A stretch of DNA of 64,000 nt from an uncultured Atopobium sp. Its GTDB lineage: Bacteria; Actinomycetota; Coriobacteriia; Coriobacteriales; Atopobiaceae. The notes beneath the pieces are model-generated. The model saw only the letters and a list, made by a program, of their open reading frames with translations. It was not told the DNA's origin and did not search any database. Each line of letters opens with the position of its first letter. Position 1 is the stretch's first letter. Below are positions 1-7,782 of this stretch, one piece after another. The DNA lies in assembly GCA_947090525.1 (NCBI GenBank), contig CAMUON010000001.1, positions 186,001 to 250,000 on the forward strand, written 5' to 3'. A program made the translations under genes and the position numbers.

Positions 1-2
1 TG

Positions 3-275
3 TACGCGCTATCGTTTGCGTTTCGGTGGTTTCCTCTGTGCGTGCAGAGCTTGTTTACAGCGGTTGAAAAAACCAAGCTTGCGTCTACGCTTTCGTTTTG
101 CTCGACGACAATTTTGCCGATTCTTGTGTTGTTTGCGCTGAAACCTTTGGGGCTTTTTGGGCTTTGGCTCAATGCTCCTGTCACCTGGGCACTTGCGAGC
201 GCGCTTTCGCTTGTGATTCTTGTGATGTTTAGAAAAGAATTGCATCTTGACGGGGTGCCCGCGCGCGCAAGATAG
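3..275 (+). CDS. C-terminal end of an integral membrane protein, MATE-like transporter (partial)
   Basis: Only the last 90 codons or so are present; the reading frame is open from base 3 and stops at TAG 273-275. The peptide has two hydrophobic segments (around TILPILVLFALKPLGLFGLW and APVTWALASALSLVILVMF) followed by a short charged tail. A preceding stretch of the form FQSL-x-A-x-x-K-x-K-x-A-x-x-LS is typical of the last helices of MATE-family multidrug/Na+ antiporters, which suggests that family, but so little is visible that any polytopic transporter would be possible. A GTG at 42 is in frame but is almost certainly internal, because the frame continues upstream to the window edge. Confidence 0.5.
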   Translation, partial: YALSFAFRWFPLCVQSLFTAVEKTKLASTLSFCSTTILPILVLFALKPLGLFGLWLNAPVTWALASALSLVILVMFRKELHLDGVPARAR

Positions 276-448
276 ACAATAGTAGTAGGCAGCTGCGGGC
301 GTGATCTCGTATGCTGGGCTTGGGTTTTGTAGCCAGGCTTGGACATAGCTTTGCGCGCCTGTAAAGCTGGGTGCGTACAGGTTTTTTGTACGCACGCCTA
401 CTACACGCCTACTTTTTTGTACAACAAACCATGAATGAGGGTGAGCAT

Positions 449-1033
449 ATGGCAACATCATCTCCACGTGCAGCAGTATTTTTTGCTGAAGGTCTCGAAG
501 AGTGCGAAGCGCTTGTAGTCTGCGATTTGTTTGCACGCGCGCATATTTCTTATGACAAAGTGAGCATTTCAAAAGAGCTCAGTGTTGTTTCTGCGCACGG
601 TCTTTCAATTGCGTTGGACACGAGCATTTGTGATCCTTCGTTTTCTTATGACAATTACGACCTCCTTTTCCTGCCTGGAGGGCTTCCTGGTACGACCAAT
701 TTGGGTGCATGCGCTCAGTTGGGTGAGGCGCTTGTGGAGCAGAACAAAAAGGGCACGCTTCTGGCGGCAGTGTGTGCTGCTCCTTCTGTGTTTGCTGAGC
801 TTGGCCTTTTGGAAGGCAAGCATGCGACGTCAAATCCAGGATTTCAGGATGTGTTGCGTGCGCATGGCGCGCTTGTTTCTCAGGATGAAGTGGTCAAGGA
901 CGGCAATCTTATCACAAGCAAAGGCCTTGGCACCTGCATTCCTCTGGGCCTTACGCTGGTTGGGGAGTTGCTTGGTGCAAGCGCTCGTGCAGATGCTGCA
1001 AAAAGCGTCGTCTACGAGGACGTATGTGCGTAG
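449..1033 (+). CDS. DJ-1/PfpI superfamily protein (YajL/ThiJ-like)
   Basis: A 194-aa cytosolic protein of the usual DJ-1/YajL length. It carries the family nucleophile elbow A-A-V-C-A-A-P (Cys about residue 105) and the nearby conserved Glu in the N-terminal EGLEECEAL motif, and later SNPGF and ITSKGLGT-like segments expected for this fold. Members are glyoxalase/deglycase or redox-stress proteins; the exact activity cannot be read from sequence. An in-frame ATG at 371 and another at 431 exist, but the start at 449 has the purine-rich GAGGGTGAG just upstream and gives the family length. The gene stands alone between a membrane protein and the ABC exporter pair. The old name ThiJ does not imply a link to the thiamine locus at 7.5-10.6 kb. 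Confidence 0.85.
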   Translation: MATSSPRAAVFFAEGLEECEALVVCDLFARAHISYDKVSISKELSVVSAHGLSIALDTSICDPSFSYDNYDLLFLPGGLPGTTNLGACAQLGEALVEQNKKGTLLAAVCAAPSVFAELGLLEGKHATSNPGFQDVLRAHGALVSQDEVVKDGNLITSKGLGTCIPLGLTLVGELLGASARADAAKSVVYEDVCA

Positions 1034-1229
1034 GGTAATGCGTTTCTAGCTTTTTATTGTGCGGATTTGAGCTTCTTGGACACGCGCGTGCGCGTGACTG
1101 TGTGTGACCGTGGGTGCGCGTGATTGTATGCGAATGCGATCCTGTGCGTGATTGTGTGCGCAGGCGTTGGCATAGCCCACTTTTTTGGATGCTCTCTCGC
1201 GCTATCTCAGACCATGCAAGGGGAATATC

Positions 1230-1931
1230 GTGGCGTTTGTTGAGTTTCGAGATGTATGCAAGGACTATCACATGGGCGATGTGCGCGTGCGTGCGGTAGA
1301 TCACATGTCGTTTAGTATCGACGAAGGCGAGTTTGTCGTTATTGTTGGCGCTTCCGGCGCAGGTAAAACGACTGTTTTGAACATGCTGGGCGGCATGGAT
1401 ACGTCAAGCTCAGGAAAGATTATTCTTGACCATCGCGATATTTCCCGCTTCAACGAAAAAGAACTTACCTATTATCGGCGCTACGATATCGGTTTTGTCT
1501 TTCAGTTTTACAATTTGGTGCAAAATCTCACCGCGCTCGAAAACGTCGAGCTCGCAAGTCAGATTTGCAAGAACCCCCTGCCGGCGAAAGATGTGCTTGA
1601 GCAGGTGGGGCTCAAAGATCGCATGCACAATTTTCCCTCTCAACTTTCTGGTGGCGAGCAGCAGCGCGTAGCAATTGCACGCGCGCTCGCAAAGAACCCT
1701 AAGCTTTTGCTCTGCGACGAGCCAACAGGTGCCCTTGATTATCTTACGGGCAAGCAGATTCTTGCGCTTTTGCAAGATACTTGCACGCAAACGAAGAAAA
1801 CAGTAGCAGTTGTAACGCACAATAGCGCATTTACGCATATCGCAAATCGTGTGATTCACGTGCACGAAGGCAAGGCAGTTTCAGTGGAAACCAATGCACA
1901 TCCAGCACTTGCTGCTAGCGTTGAATGGTAG
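1230..1931 (+). CDS. ABC transporter ATP-binding protein, MacB/LolD type
   Basis: A 233-aa ATPase subunit with Walker A G-A-S-G-A-G-K-T, Q-loop region FVFQFYNLV, ABC signature LSGGEQQRVAIARAL, Walker B LLLCDEPTGALD and a switch His in VVTHN. The FVFQxYNL motif and short size are characteristic of the MacB/LolD/YtrE group, which partners FtsX-type permeases rather than canonical importers. GTG 1230 is chosen because AAGGGGA lies about 6 bp upstream and the protein then begins directly with the V-E-F-R-D-V first strand; the longer ATG at 1185 reads through a GT-rich spacer. Its stop lies 6 bp before the large permease gene at 1938, so the two form an operon. Confidence 0.88.
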   Translation: MAFVEFRDVCKDYHMGDVRVRAVDHMSFSIDEGEFVVIVGASGAGKTTVLNMLGGMDTSSSGKIILDHRDISRFNEKELTYYRRYDIGFVFQFYNLVQNLTALENVELASQICKNPLPAKDVLEQVGLKDRMHNFPSQLSGGEQQRVAIARALAKNPKLLLCDEPTGALDYLTGKQILALLQDTCTQTKKTVAVVTHNSAFTHIANRVIHVHEGKAVSVETNAHPALAASVEW

Positions 1932-1937
1932 GCGCTC

Positions 1938-4900
1938 ATGCATTCCTTAGCCCTCTTCATACGCCATAGTTTTCGTCAGATTCGCAGTTCCCGGGCGAGG
2001 TTCTTGGCTCTCATGGGCATTTGTGCGCTGGGAAGCGGCTTTTTTGCAGGGCTTATGATGTGTGGCCCCGATATGCGAAGCGACATCGATGCGTATTTTC
2101 GTGCGCAGCATGTCTGGGACGTGCGCATGATTTCTTCCATGGGCTTTTCTACAGCTGAAATTGATGCGATTGCGCACACCGATCATGTCGCACAAATTAT
2201 GCCGTCCCATACGGTAGACGCGTCGATTCGTTTTCGGGATAAGCAGGCAGCTGCGCGTATTTCTTCTATTGATCCTCAGATATGTGCGCGCGCTTCTCGC
2301 GATGTTGGTGCTGGGGCTTCGGGTGCTCAGGATGGTTCAAGCGATGCAGCTGCGGCTGCTCCGGACGCTTCGAGAGATTATGCGTATCTCAATCGCTTGG
2401 AACTCATTTCTGGTCGTATGCCAACTCAGGCGGGGGAGTGCGTTGTTGCAGCTCAGGCGCCTGCACTTCCGCTTTCTTTAGGCGATGAGCTTGATATTAT
2501 TTCTACGCAAGATGGGCTTGATACCGTGTTTGCGACGACGCATTTGCAGGTGGTAGGCCTTGTGCGCTCGCCCATGTATCCCTATACCCGAAGCTTTGGT
2601 ACAACAACCTTGGGTTCTGGTGCTATTGAACAGTATATTTATACGCCTACCTCGACTTTTGCTGAAGATTTTCCCTATACCGAGCTGTTTTTGACACAAA
2701 ACGAAAATCAGCGTTGCCCAAGCACGCTGCCTCAATATAAGGAAGAAAGCGCTGCCTTAAAAGCGCAGCTTGAGGCCAAAAAAGACGAGCTTGCAGATAT
2801 GCGCCAAGCCTCTCTCAAGGCGCATGCGCAGAAAAAGCTTGATGCCAAAAAGGCGGAATTTGACGATCAAAAAGCGCAGGCAGAAGAGCAACTCAAAGAA
2901 GCAAAGGATACGCTTGCGCGCTCACATGATGAATTGTCCACGCATGAAAAGAGCCTTCGTGAGGGCAAAGCAAAGCTTGAAGCGGGACGCGTGCGTCTTG
3001 CGCAGGCAAAAGCGGATGCGGAACAAGAGTTTGCGCGTGCACAGGCCCAGCTGGATGAAGGAAAGGCCCGTATTCTGAGCGCGGCTGCTGCATCAGGCAT
3101 GCGTGCGTCCTCGGTAGAAGAGCTCTTGGGAGAGATTGCGCACGTGAAAGAGGCGTTTGCGGCTGCGGGTGCAGGTGTTGGCGCTGGTGCCGGTGCTTCG
3201 GGTGCTGGTGCAGGCGCTGGGGCTTCGGATGCTGGTAACGTTCGCGCAGGTGGCGCGGGCGCAGGCGCAGAAAAAAACGCTGCTACTTCTGTGTCGGGAT
3301 CGGAAGCTACTTCAGCGCAAGCAAAAGCCCAGGCAGAAGCCAAAGCTCAGGCAGAAGCCAAGCTCAAGGCACTTACTGAGCTCGAACGTAAAGCACAAAC
3401 GTTAATTCATCAAGCCCGCGCGCTTTCCCAAAAACAAGCAGAGGCAGCTTCTACCTTTGATCGCAAAGCTGAGCTCCTTCGCACAAAAGAACACGAACTC
3501 GCATCCGCGCAAAAAAAGCTTGCACAGGGTCGCGCGCGCTACGCCGAAGGACAAGCGCGCTACGACGAGCATGCGCAAGAGACAGCATCTACCTTGGATA
3601 AGGCACAAGCCGAGCTCGATCGCGCTCAGGCAAAAATTGATGCGCTCGATATTCCCGATATCTACGTGCTCGATCGCACTCAGCACGAGGGCGCGCATCT
3701 CTTTGATTCTGATACCAAGCGCATGGATACGCTTGCCCGCGTATTTCCGCTGATGTTTTTCCTGGTAGCTGCACTAGTTGCGCTCACTACGATGACACGT
3801 ATGGTCGAAGAAGAGCGCGGTCTCATCGGTATTTACAAGTCGCTTGGCTATTCAAATGTGCAGATCATGTCGAAATATCTGGGGTATGCCTTTGTTGCCT
3901 CGGGTGTGGGGGCGTGTATTGGCATTGCCGTGCTTACGCAGGTGCTTCCTACCATTATTATAAAGGCATACTCGGTGATTTATTCCATTCCGGTTTCAAC
4001 GTTTCCGCTCCCGGTGTCATGGGATGTGTGCGCGCTCGCGTTTGGCCTTGGCGTGGGTATTACGCTTCTTGCTACCTTTATTACGACCTGGCGATCTTTG
4101 GCCGAAACGCCTGCTAGTCTCATGCTTCCGCGCGCGCCCAAGGCGGGCAAGCGCATTTTGCTCGAGCGTATCCATCCCTTATGGCATGTGCTGTCGTTTT
4201 CGTGGAAGATTAGTCTTAGGAATCTCTTTTTGTACAAAAAACGCCTGTTCATGACCATCATGGGCATCGGCGGATGTACGGCGCTCTTGCTCGTGGGATT
4301 CGGGCTGCACGATGCGATATGGGCGATTATCGATAAGCAATATGGCGAGATTACGCACTATGAGCTGACGGTTGGTATGAGTGATGAGGGCTTGGAGACC
4401 GATATCGTGCATGCGCAGGATATACTTTCTCGTCACGACGAAGTCACGCGCATGACGCGGGTGCACAGCCAGCATATGCTTGCGCTTGGTCCTGATAACG
4501 ATGCGAGTATACCCAAAAAGACGCTGGTAGACCTTGTTGTTCCGGAGGATGCCGAGAGTTTTTCTCAGTTGGTAAGCTTGCGAAATCGCATCACAAAGGA
4601 GCCGCTTGAGTTAAGCGAGGCCTCGGTCATCATCTCTGAGAAGTTCGCGAGTCTCCATCATCTCGCTCAAGGCGATAGCTTTATCCTCTACAAGCAGGAT
4701 AGGGTAGGTAATGCCCACGGCGGTGGTATCGAGCTTACGGTTGGTGGGATTTGCGAAAATTACATTGGCAACAAAGTGTATATGACAAAGGAAAATTACC
4801 AGCGTATCGTGCATGAAAGCCCACGTTTTTCGACGATTCTTGCGCAAGTTCCCACAAGCGCAGATGAATCGGTGCAAGACGCTCTCAGCCGCGATTTGTA

Positions 4901-5375
4901 TAGTTTGCCGGACGTTTCGATGGTGTCTTTCTCGCATGATACACTCAATACCTATCGCAAGATGATTGCGGTAGTGGATATGGTTGTAGCGGTATTGGTG
5001 ATTTCTGCAGTGCTTTTGGCGTTTATCGTGCTGTACAACCTGTTGAATATCAATATCGAGGAGCGCATACGAGAGATCGCAAGCTTGAAAGTGCTTGGGT
5101 TTACCAGGCGCGAAGTGTATTCCTATGTGTTTAGGGATAGTCTTTTGCTTTGCGTGATGGGTGATGCGTTGGGTATCGGGCTGGGCGTGCTCTTGGATCA
5201 GTTTGTGGTGCAAACGGCTGAGGTGGAGTACGTGATGTTTGCGCGCGTGATACATGCGCCAAGCTTTGTGCTTGCGTTTTTGCTGACGCTTGTTTTTGTG
5301 CTGTGCATACTTGCGATGATGTGCCCGAAGTTAAATAAAATCGACATGGTGTTGTCGCTCAAAAGCATAGACTAA
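1938..5375 (+). CDS. FtsX-type ABC permease with extended extracellular coiled-coil region
   Basis: A 1145-aa membrane protein that pairs with the ATPase immediately upstream. An N-terminal helix (residues about 15-40) is followed by a MacB-like periplasmic-type domain, then about 300 residues (roughly 270-570) rich in Lys/Glu/Ala heptads that predict a long coiled coil, interrupted by a Gly/Ala-only tract (around residues 408-440, GAGAGAS-type repeats). Two FtsX domains follow: residues about 600-720 (three helices, RLVEEERGLIGIYKSLGYS-like core motif) and the C-terminal 1010-1140 (EERIREIASLKVLGF). This two-FtsX, coiled-coil layout is seen in large Gram-positive FtsX-like permeases that act in mechanotransmission or peptide/lipid export rather than import. 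The substrate is unknown. Confidence 0.82.
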   Translation: MHSLALFIRHSFRQIRSSRARFLALMGICALGSGFFAGLMMCGPDMRSDIDAYFRAQHVWDVRMISSMGFSTAEIDAIAHTDHVAQIMPSHTVDASIRFRDKQAAARISSIDPQICARASRDVGAGASGAQDGSSDAAAAAPDASRDYAYLNRLELISGRMPTQAGECVVAAQAPALPLSLGDELDIISTQDGLDTVFATTHLQVVGLVRSPMYPYTRSFGTTTLGSGAIEQYIYTPTSTFAEDFPYTELFLTQNENQRCPSTLPQYKEESAALKAQLEAKKDELADMRQASLKAHAQKKLDAKKAEFDDQKAQAEEQLKEAKDTLARSHDELSTHEKSLREGKAKLEAGRVRLAQAKADAEQEFARAQAQLDEGKARILSAAAASGMRASSVEELLGEIAHVKEAFAAAGAGVGAGAGASGAGAGAGASDAGNVRAGGAGAGAEKNAATSVSGSEATSAQAKAQAEAKAQAEAKLKALTELERKAQTLIHQARALSQKQAEAASTFDRKAELLRTKEHELASAQKKLAQGRARYAEGQARYDEHAQETASTLDKAQAELDRAQAKIDALDIPDIYVLDRTQHEGAHLFDSDTKRMDTLARVFPLMFFLVAALVALTTMTRMVEEERGLIGIYKSLGYSNVQIMSKYLGYAFVASGVGACIGIAVLTQVLPTIIIKAYSVIYSIPVSTFPLPVSWDVCALAFGLGVGITLLATFITTWRSLAETPASLMLPRAPKAGKRILLERIHPLWHVLSFSWKISLRNLFLYKKRLFMTIMGIGGCTALLLVGFGLHDAIWAIIDKQYGEITHYELTVGMSDEGLETDIVHAQDILSRHDEVTRMTRVHSQHMLALGPDNDASIPKKTLVDLVVPEDAESFSQLVSLRNRITKEPLELSEASVIISEKFASLHHLAQGDSFILYKQDRVGNAHGGGIELTVGGICENYIGNKVYMTKENYQRIVHESPRFSTILAQVPTSADESVQDALSRDLYSLPDVSMVSFSHDTLNTYRKMIAVVDMVVAVLVISAVLLAFIVLYNLLNINIEERIREIASLKVLGFTRREVYSYVFRDSLLLCVMGDALGIGLGVLLDQFVVQTAEVEYVMFARVIHAPSFVLAFLLTLVFVLCILAMMCPKLNKIDMVLSLKSID

Positions 5376-5401
5376 GGCGCTCACACGCGTGTGGCGCGAG
5401 G

Positions 5402-5533
5402 GCGCTGAAAAGCCTGGCTGTTAAGGTCCCTTACGCTCACTATCGGATGTTTTGTGGATAGACCGAAGACATAACGGTCTACCACAAAACATCCTCCTCG
5501 TTCGCGTAGGAGGTCAAACAGGCTTTTCAGCGC
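5402..5533. repeat. 132-bp nested palindrome
   Basis: Outer arms of 15 bp are perfect inverted copies (gcgctgaaaagcctg at 5402-5416 and its complement at 5519-5533). Inner arms are also complementary: ggatgttttgtgg at 5445-5457 against ccacaaaacatcc at 5481-5493, extended inward by tagaccg/cggtcta around a 9-base loop. The sequence between outer and inner arms pairs only partly (ttaaggtccc-like against gaggtcaaa-like). The RNA or single-stranded DNA would fold into one long bulged cruciform. It is not followed by a T-run, so a simple intrinsic terminator is unlikely; a dispersed palindromic element is the more natural reading. Confidence 0.75.
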
Positions 5534-5596
5534 GGCGGCGCACGCAGAGATAAGCTCGCGTGGGGGATGGGTGTCTACTCGTAAGCGCTTAGCGGT

Positions 5597-5777
5597 GCGT
5601 AGAAAAAAACGGGCTTTTGTCTACCAAAATATCAAATTTTCAACTAATTTTATTAGTTAAATTTCTTATATGCGCAGCTATACGCGTTGGGCAATTTTTT
5701 GGGGTGCCGCGGGGGGGGGCTCGAATTTGGCCAAAATCAGGCCAAAACGGTAGACAAAAAGGCCATTTTTTCTACGC
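5597..5777. mobile_element. MITE-like element, 181 bp with 29-bp terminal inverted repeats
   Basis: The left end at 5597-5625 (gcgtagaaaaaa...ttttgtctacc) and the right end at 5749-5777 (ggtagacaaaaa...tttttctacgc) are near-perfect inverted copies, differing only in a few central bases. The interior is non-coding, AT-rich on the left with a small hairpin (aactaat/attagtt at 5642-5658), and carries a run of nine G at 5711-5719 and a repeated ggccaaaa. Length, inverted ends and lack of coding capacity match a miniature inverted-repeat transposable element. I see no clear target-site duplication, and no transposase in this window has been matched to these ends. Confidence 0.6.
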
Positions 5778-5942
5778 GTCCCATCGCATGACAGGTTTCG
5801 ACCCGTGAGCGCATCCGCGGAAGCCTTTTCCTGTATCAACCCTTTTTCCCACGCTTGGCCTTTTGCTGTGTGCGAATGGAAGAGAAACAACAGATAAACA
5901 CGTCGCGCTCGCGGGGAAGCTTTTGTGTGGGAATGCATTATC

Positions 5943-6018
5943 GCGCCTGCGAGGAAGGGTTTTTACGGGAGCGCGTTGTGGTTTCCGCGCTCTCCGGAAA
6001 AACCCTGGTAGCAGGCGC
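5943..6018. repeat. 76-bp imperfect hairpin
   Basis: Left arm 5943-5975 begins gcgcctgc and contains agggttttt and ends gagcgcg; right arm 5986-6018 is its imperfect inverse (begins cgcgctc, contains aaaaaccct, ends gcaggcgc), with a loop of about 10 bases. It lies 86 bp beyond the stop of the minus-strand CAP gene, so it could act as that gene's transcription end, but there is no T-run on that strand directly after the stem. Confidence 0.55.
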
Positions 6019-6104
6019 AAATGACTTACATCAAGTGATGTGCCGCGAGCGAGCGCAGATGATTATGGAGTGTTTGACTTTCTGCGCGAGCGCTGCAAGA
6101 GCTG

Positions 6105-7355
6105 CTATTTTGTGTAGCCAATTTCCTTCAGCCAGGCATTAAAGTCGTTCTCGAGCTCATCGATCGTCATTGCTCGATCGTCCTCAAAGTCAAAGACCTG
6201 CGAGTAGCACTTGGTATATTCTCCGCTTAACTGATTGAACGCAAAGCCGGTTGTTTTGTATTCATCATTGATGATGTTCTTGTAGTGTCCGGTTTCGCCG
6301 CTTCCGTTTTCAAAATTAGCCTTTTCTTGGTCATACCAGAAGTCAAAGGGATTGTTCATGCCCCACGCAAGGTTTTCACCGACGTTAAACTGCTTTGTAT
6401 GATCCTCTGTACGTGCAGATGCATTGGCATTGGATTCAGCGATTGCCATCAAGCGCCTGCTCACCATGAGCTCGCCTTTGCCTTCCTTTTTGCGCAGGTC
6501 ATTGCACATGCGCAAAAACTTAAAGCATGCGCGTACGTTTTCGATGCTCGTTGCATCTTTTGGATCGCCTTCGTGCGTATCCTGGGCATAGCTTGCCTTT
6601 GTAAGCGCCTCATATGCCTCTATGTCACCGCGATCGCGGAAGTACGCAAACGCTCCTTGTTTTGCCTTCTCAGCCGCCTCATTTGCAGGCTCTTCTTGTT
6701 TAGGAGCAACACCTGGCGCTACATAGCGGAAGCTTGCGTCTTCTTCTGCAACCCAGCCAATCTTAACCAGGTGGTCGTGCTCTTCCTTGTTGGTTGTCCA
6801 GTTGTGGCGCATAGGTCTTTCATAGGGGTTGAGCTCGCGATACATCACATGGTCCCCGCCGGACATGATGGTGGTACGGTCGAGCAGCCAGCCTTTGCTC
6901 ATCAGATTATCGCGCTCTTCTTGATTTGCAGTGTAGAGATGGAATTTTTCGTAGGGATTGTACAGACGATAGATAGCGTCTCCCTTAAGAGGCGCATACC
7001 AGCCAATACCTTCGTCACGCCAACCAATTTGGATAAGATGCGCGCGTTCGTCTGCCTCACGTGTATACAGGTGCTCGCCTGACCAGCTGTTATAGAGGCG
7101 ATATATTGCTTCGGTGTCTGCAGGTGCCGTGGTTTGAGCGGTGGACGAGGTGGTGTTTGCAGTCTCAACAGCTGGAGTTTCGGCAACGGCAAATGTGGGC
7201 ATGCACAGAGCGCCCACCGCAAGTGTTCCTGCTAGCCCAAGACCTGCGGCGATAGCCTTGAGCGTGTTACCAGCGCCCGCGACAGAAGATGGACAAGAAG
7301 AGGAAATAGGCAGCAAAGAAGAAAGCCGCGCTTTGTGCGTACGCTGTTTGAACAT
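6105..7355 (-). CDS. Secreted protein with three DUF5648-type repeats and a C-terminal CAP/SCP domain
   Basis: A 416-aa exported protein. After a basic start comes a hydrophobic signal segment (residues about 30-58, AGLGLAGTLAVGALCMP, then AVA) and a short Thr/Ala-rich linker. Three tandem DUF5648-type modules follow, marked by YRLYN, HLYT and IGW/KGW signatures, the third more divergent. The last 150 residues form a CAP domain with GENLAWG, NPFDFWYDQE and GETGHYKN motifs. DUF5648 modules occur in cell-wall or secreted enzymes of Gram-positives; CAP domains in bacteria are extracellular and of mostly unknown activity. Met at 7355 is chosen because AAGGAG lies about 8 bases upstream; the longer frame to 7424 has no ribosome-binding site. 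It is monocistronic and convergent with the FtsX exporter. Confidence 0.85.
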   Translation of the reverse strand: MFKQRTHKARLSSLLPISSSCPSSVAGAGNTLKAIAAGLGLAGTLAVGALCMPTFAVAETPAVETANTTSSTAQTTAPADTEAIYRLYNSWSGEHLYTREADERAHLIQIGWRDEGIGWYAPLKGDAIYRLYNPYEKFHLYTANQEERDNLMSKGWLLDRTTIMSGGDHVMYRELNPYERPMRHNWTTNKEEHDHLVKIGWVAEEDASFRYVAPGVAPKQEEPANEAAEKAKQGAFAYFRDRGDIEAYEALTKASYAQDTHEGDPKDATSIENVRACFKFLRMCNDLRKKEGKGELMVSRRLMAIAESNANASARTEDHTKQFNVGENLAWGMNNPFDFWYDQEKANFENGSGETGHYKNIINDEYKTTGFAFNQLSGEYTKCYSQVFDFEDDRAMTIDELENDFNAWLKEIGYTK

Positions 7356-7507
7356 GACATTACTCCTTTTAAGACAGATGCCACACGATCTGAGCCGTGC
7401 GCGAACAAAGGCTTGACCAGGCATTTTGCTTGCTCGAAACCAGTACTATTCAGTATAAACTAATAGAGTTGTTGTGTTGAGAAGAATTCACCACACGGAT
7501 TGAAAGT

Positions 7508-7612
7508 TGATGTACTACTCTAAAAGAAGGGAGCTTACAGCGAGGTAGGCTGAGAGGGATGCCTGCATCCGACCATACCTGATCTGGATAATGCCAGCGT
7601 AGGGACACATCA
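7508..7612 (+). promoter_or_regulatory. TPP riboswitch (THI element)
   Basis: The conserved core is directly readable: ggctgagaggg followed, after a variable arm, by acctgatctggataatgcc and agcgtaggga, the hallmark of the thiamine pyrophosphate aptamer. tgatgt at 7508-7513 and acatca at 7607-7612 can close the outer helix, although the gap between this 5' strand and the gggagc of the second helix is longer than usual. A stable hairpin (tgcactgc/gcagtgca, 7750-7773) sits just before the first gene and may be part of the expression platform. It controls the three-gene transporter that follows. Confidence 0.93.
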
Positions 7613-7749
7613 TACCTGTGTTGTTGTGAGAATAGGCTTGCCCGCGTACATCGTGCTCATGCACTTGCCCGCGCCCGCACAAAGAGTGACGCCCGCGCAC
7701 CTCGCGCGCACCTCACGCATGTCCGCGCACGCCCACAGCGACACGTCGT

Positions 7750-7773
7750 TGCACTGCGTTTTTCTGCAGTGCA
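7750..7773 (+). promoter_or_regulatory. Hairpin before thiX, possible riboswitch expression platform
   Basis: An 8-bp perfect stem (tgcactgc at 7750-7757 and gcagtgca at 7766-7773) with an 8-base T-rich loop lies 10 bp before the first candidate start codon of the permease. No T-run follows it, so translational control or an alternative pairing partner of the upstream aptamer is more likely than termination. The 135 bases between aptamer and hairpin are C-rich and otherwise featureless. Confidence 0.4.
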
Positions 7774-7782
7774 GACAGCCAT

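Larger units (their letters stand above)
5376..6104. other. 730-bp gene-free stretch holding three inverted-repeat structures
   Basis: No convincing gene is visible between the permease stop and the stop of the minus-strand CAP gene. It contains a 132-bp interrupted palindrome (5402-5533), a 181-bp MITE-like element with 29-bp terminal inverted repeats (5597-5777), and a 76-bp imperfect hairpin (5943-6018). The three structures are listed separately. One or more could also serve to terminate transcription of the convergent neighbours. Confidence 0.7.

Noticed and set aside
5402..5533. Intrinsic terminator for the FtsX gene
   Set aside because: No T-run follows and the arms are separated by long partly paired segments; treated as a palindromic element.
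5780..5805. tRNA T-arm-like ggtttcgaccc
   Set aside because: No cloverleaf, acceptor stem or anticodon arm could be drawn around it. I found no tRNA in the window.
5855..6142. 95-codon plus-strand frame in the hairpin region
   Set aside because: It runs across an imperfect hairpin, overlaps the end of the CAP gene and has no ribosome-binding site or recognisable family.
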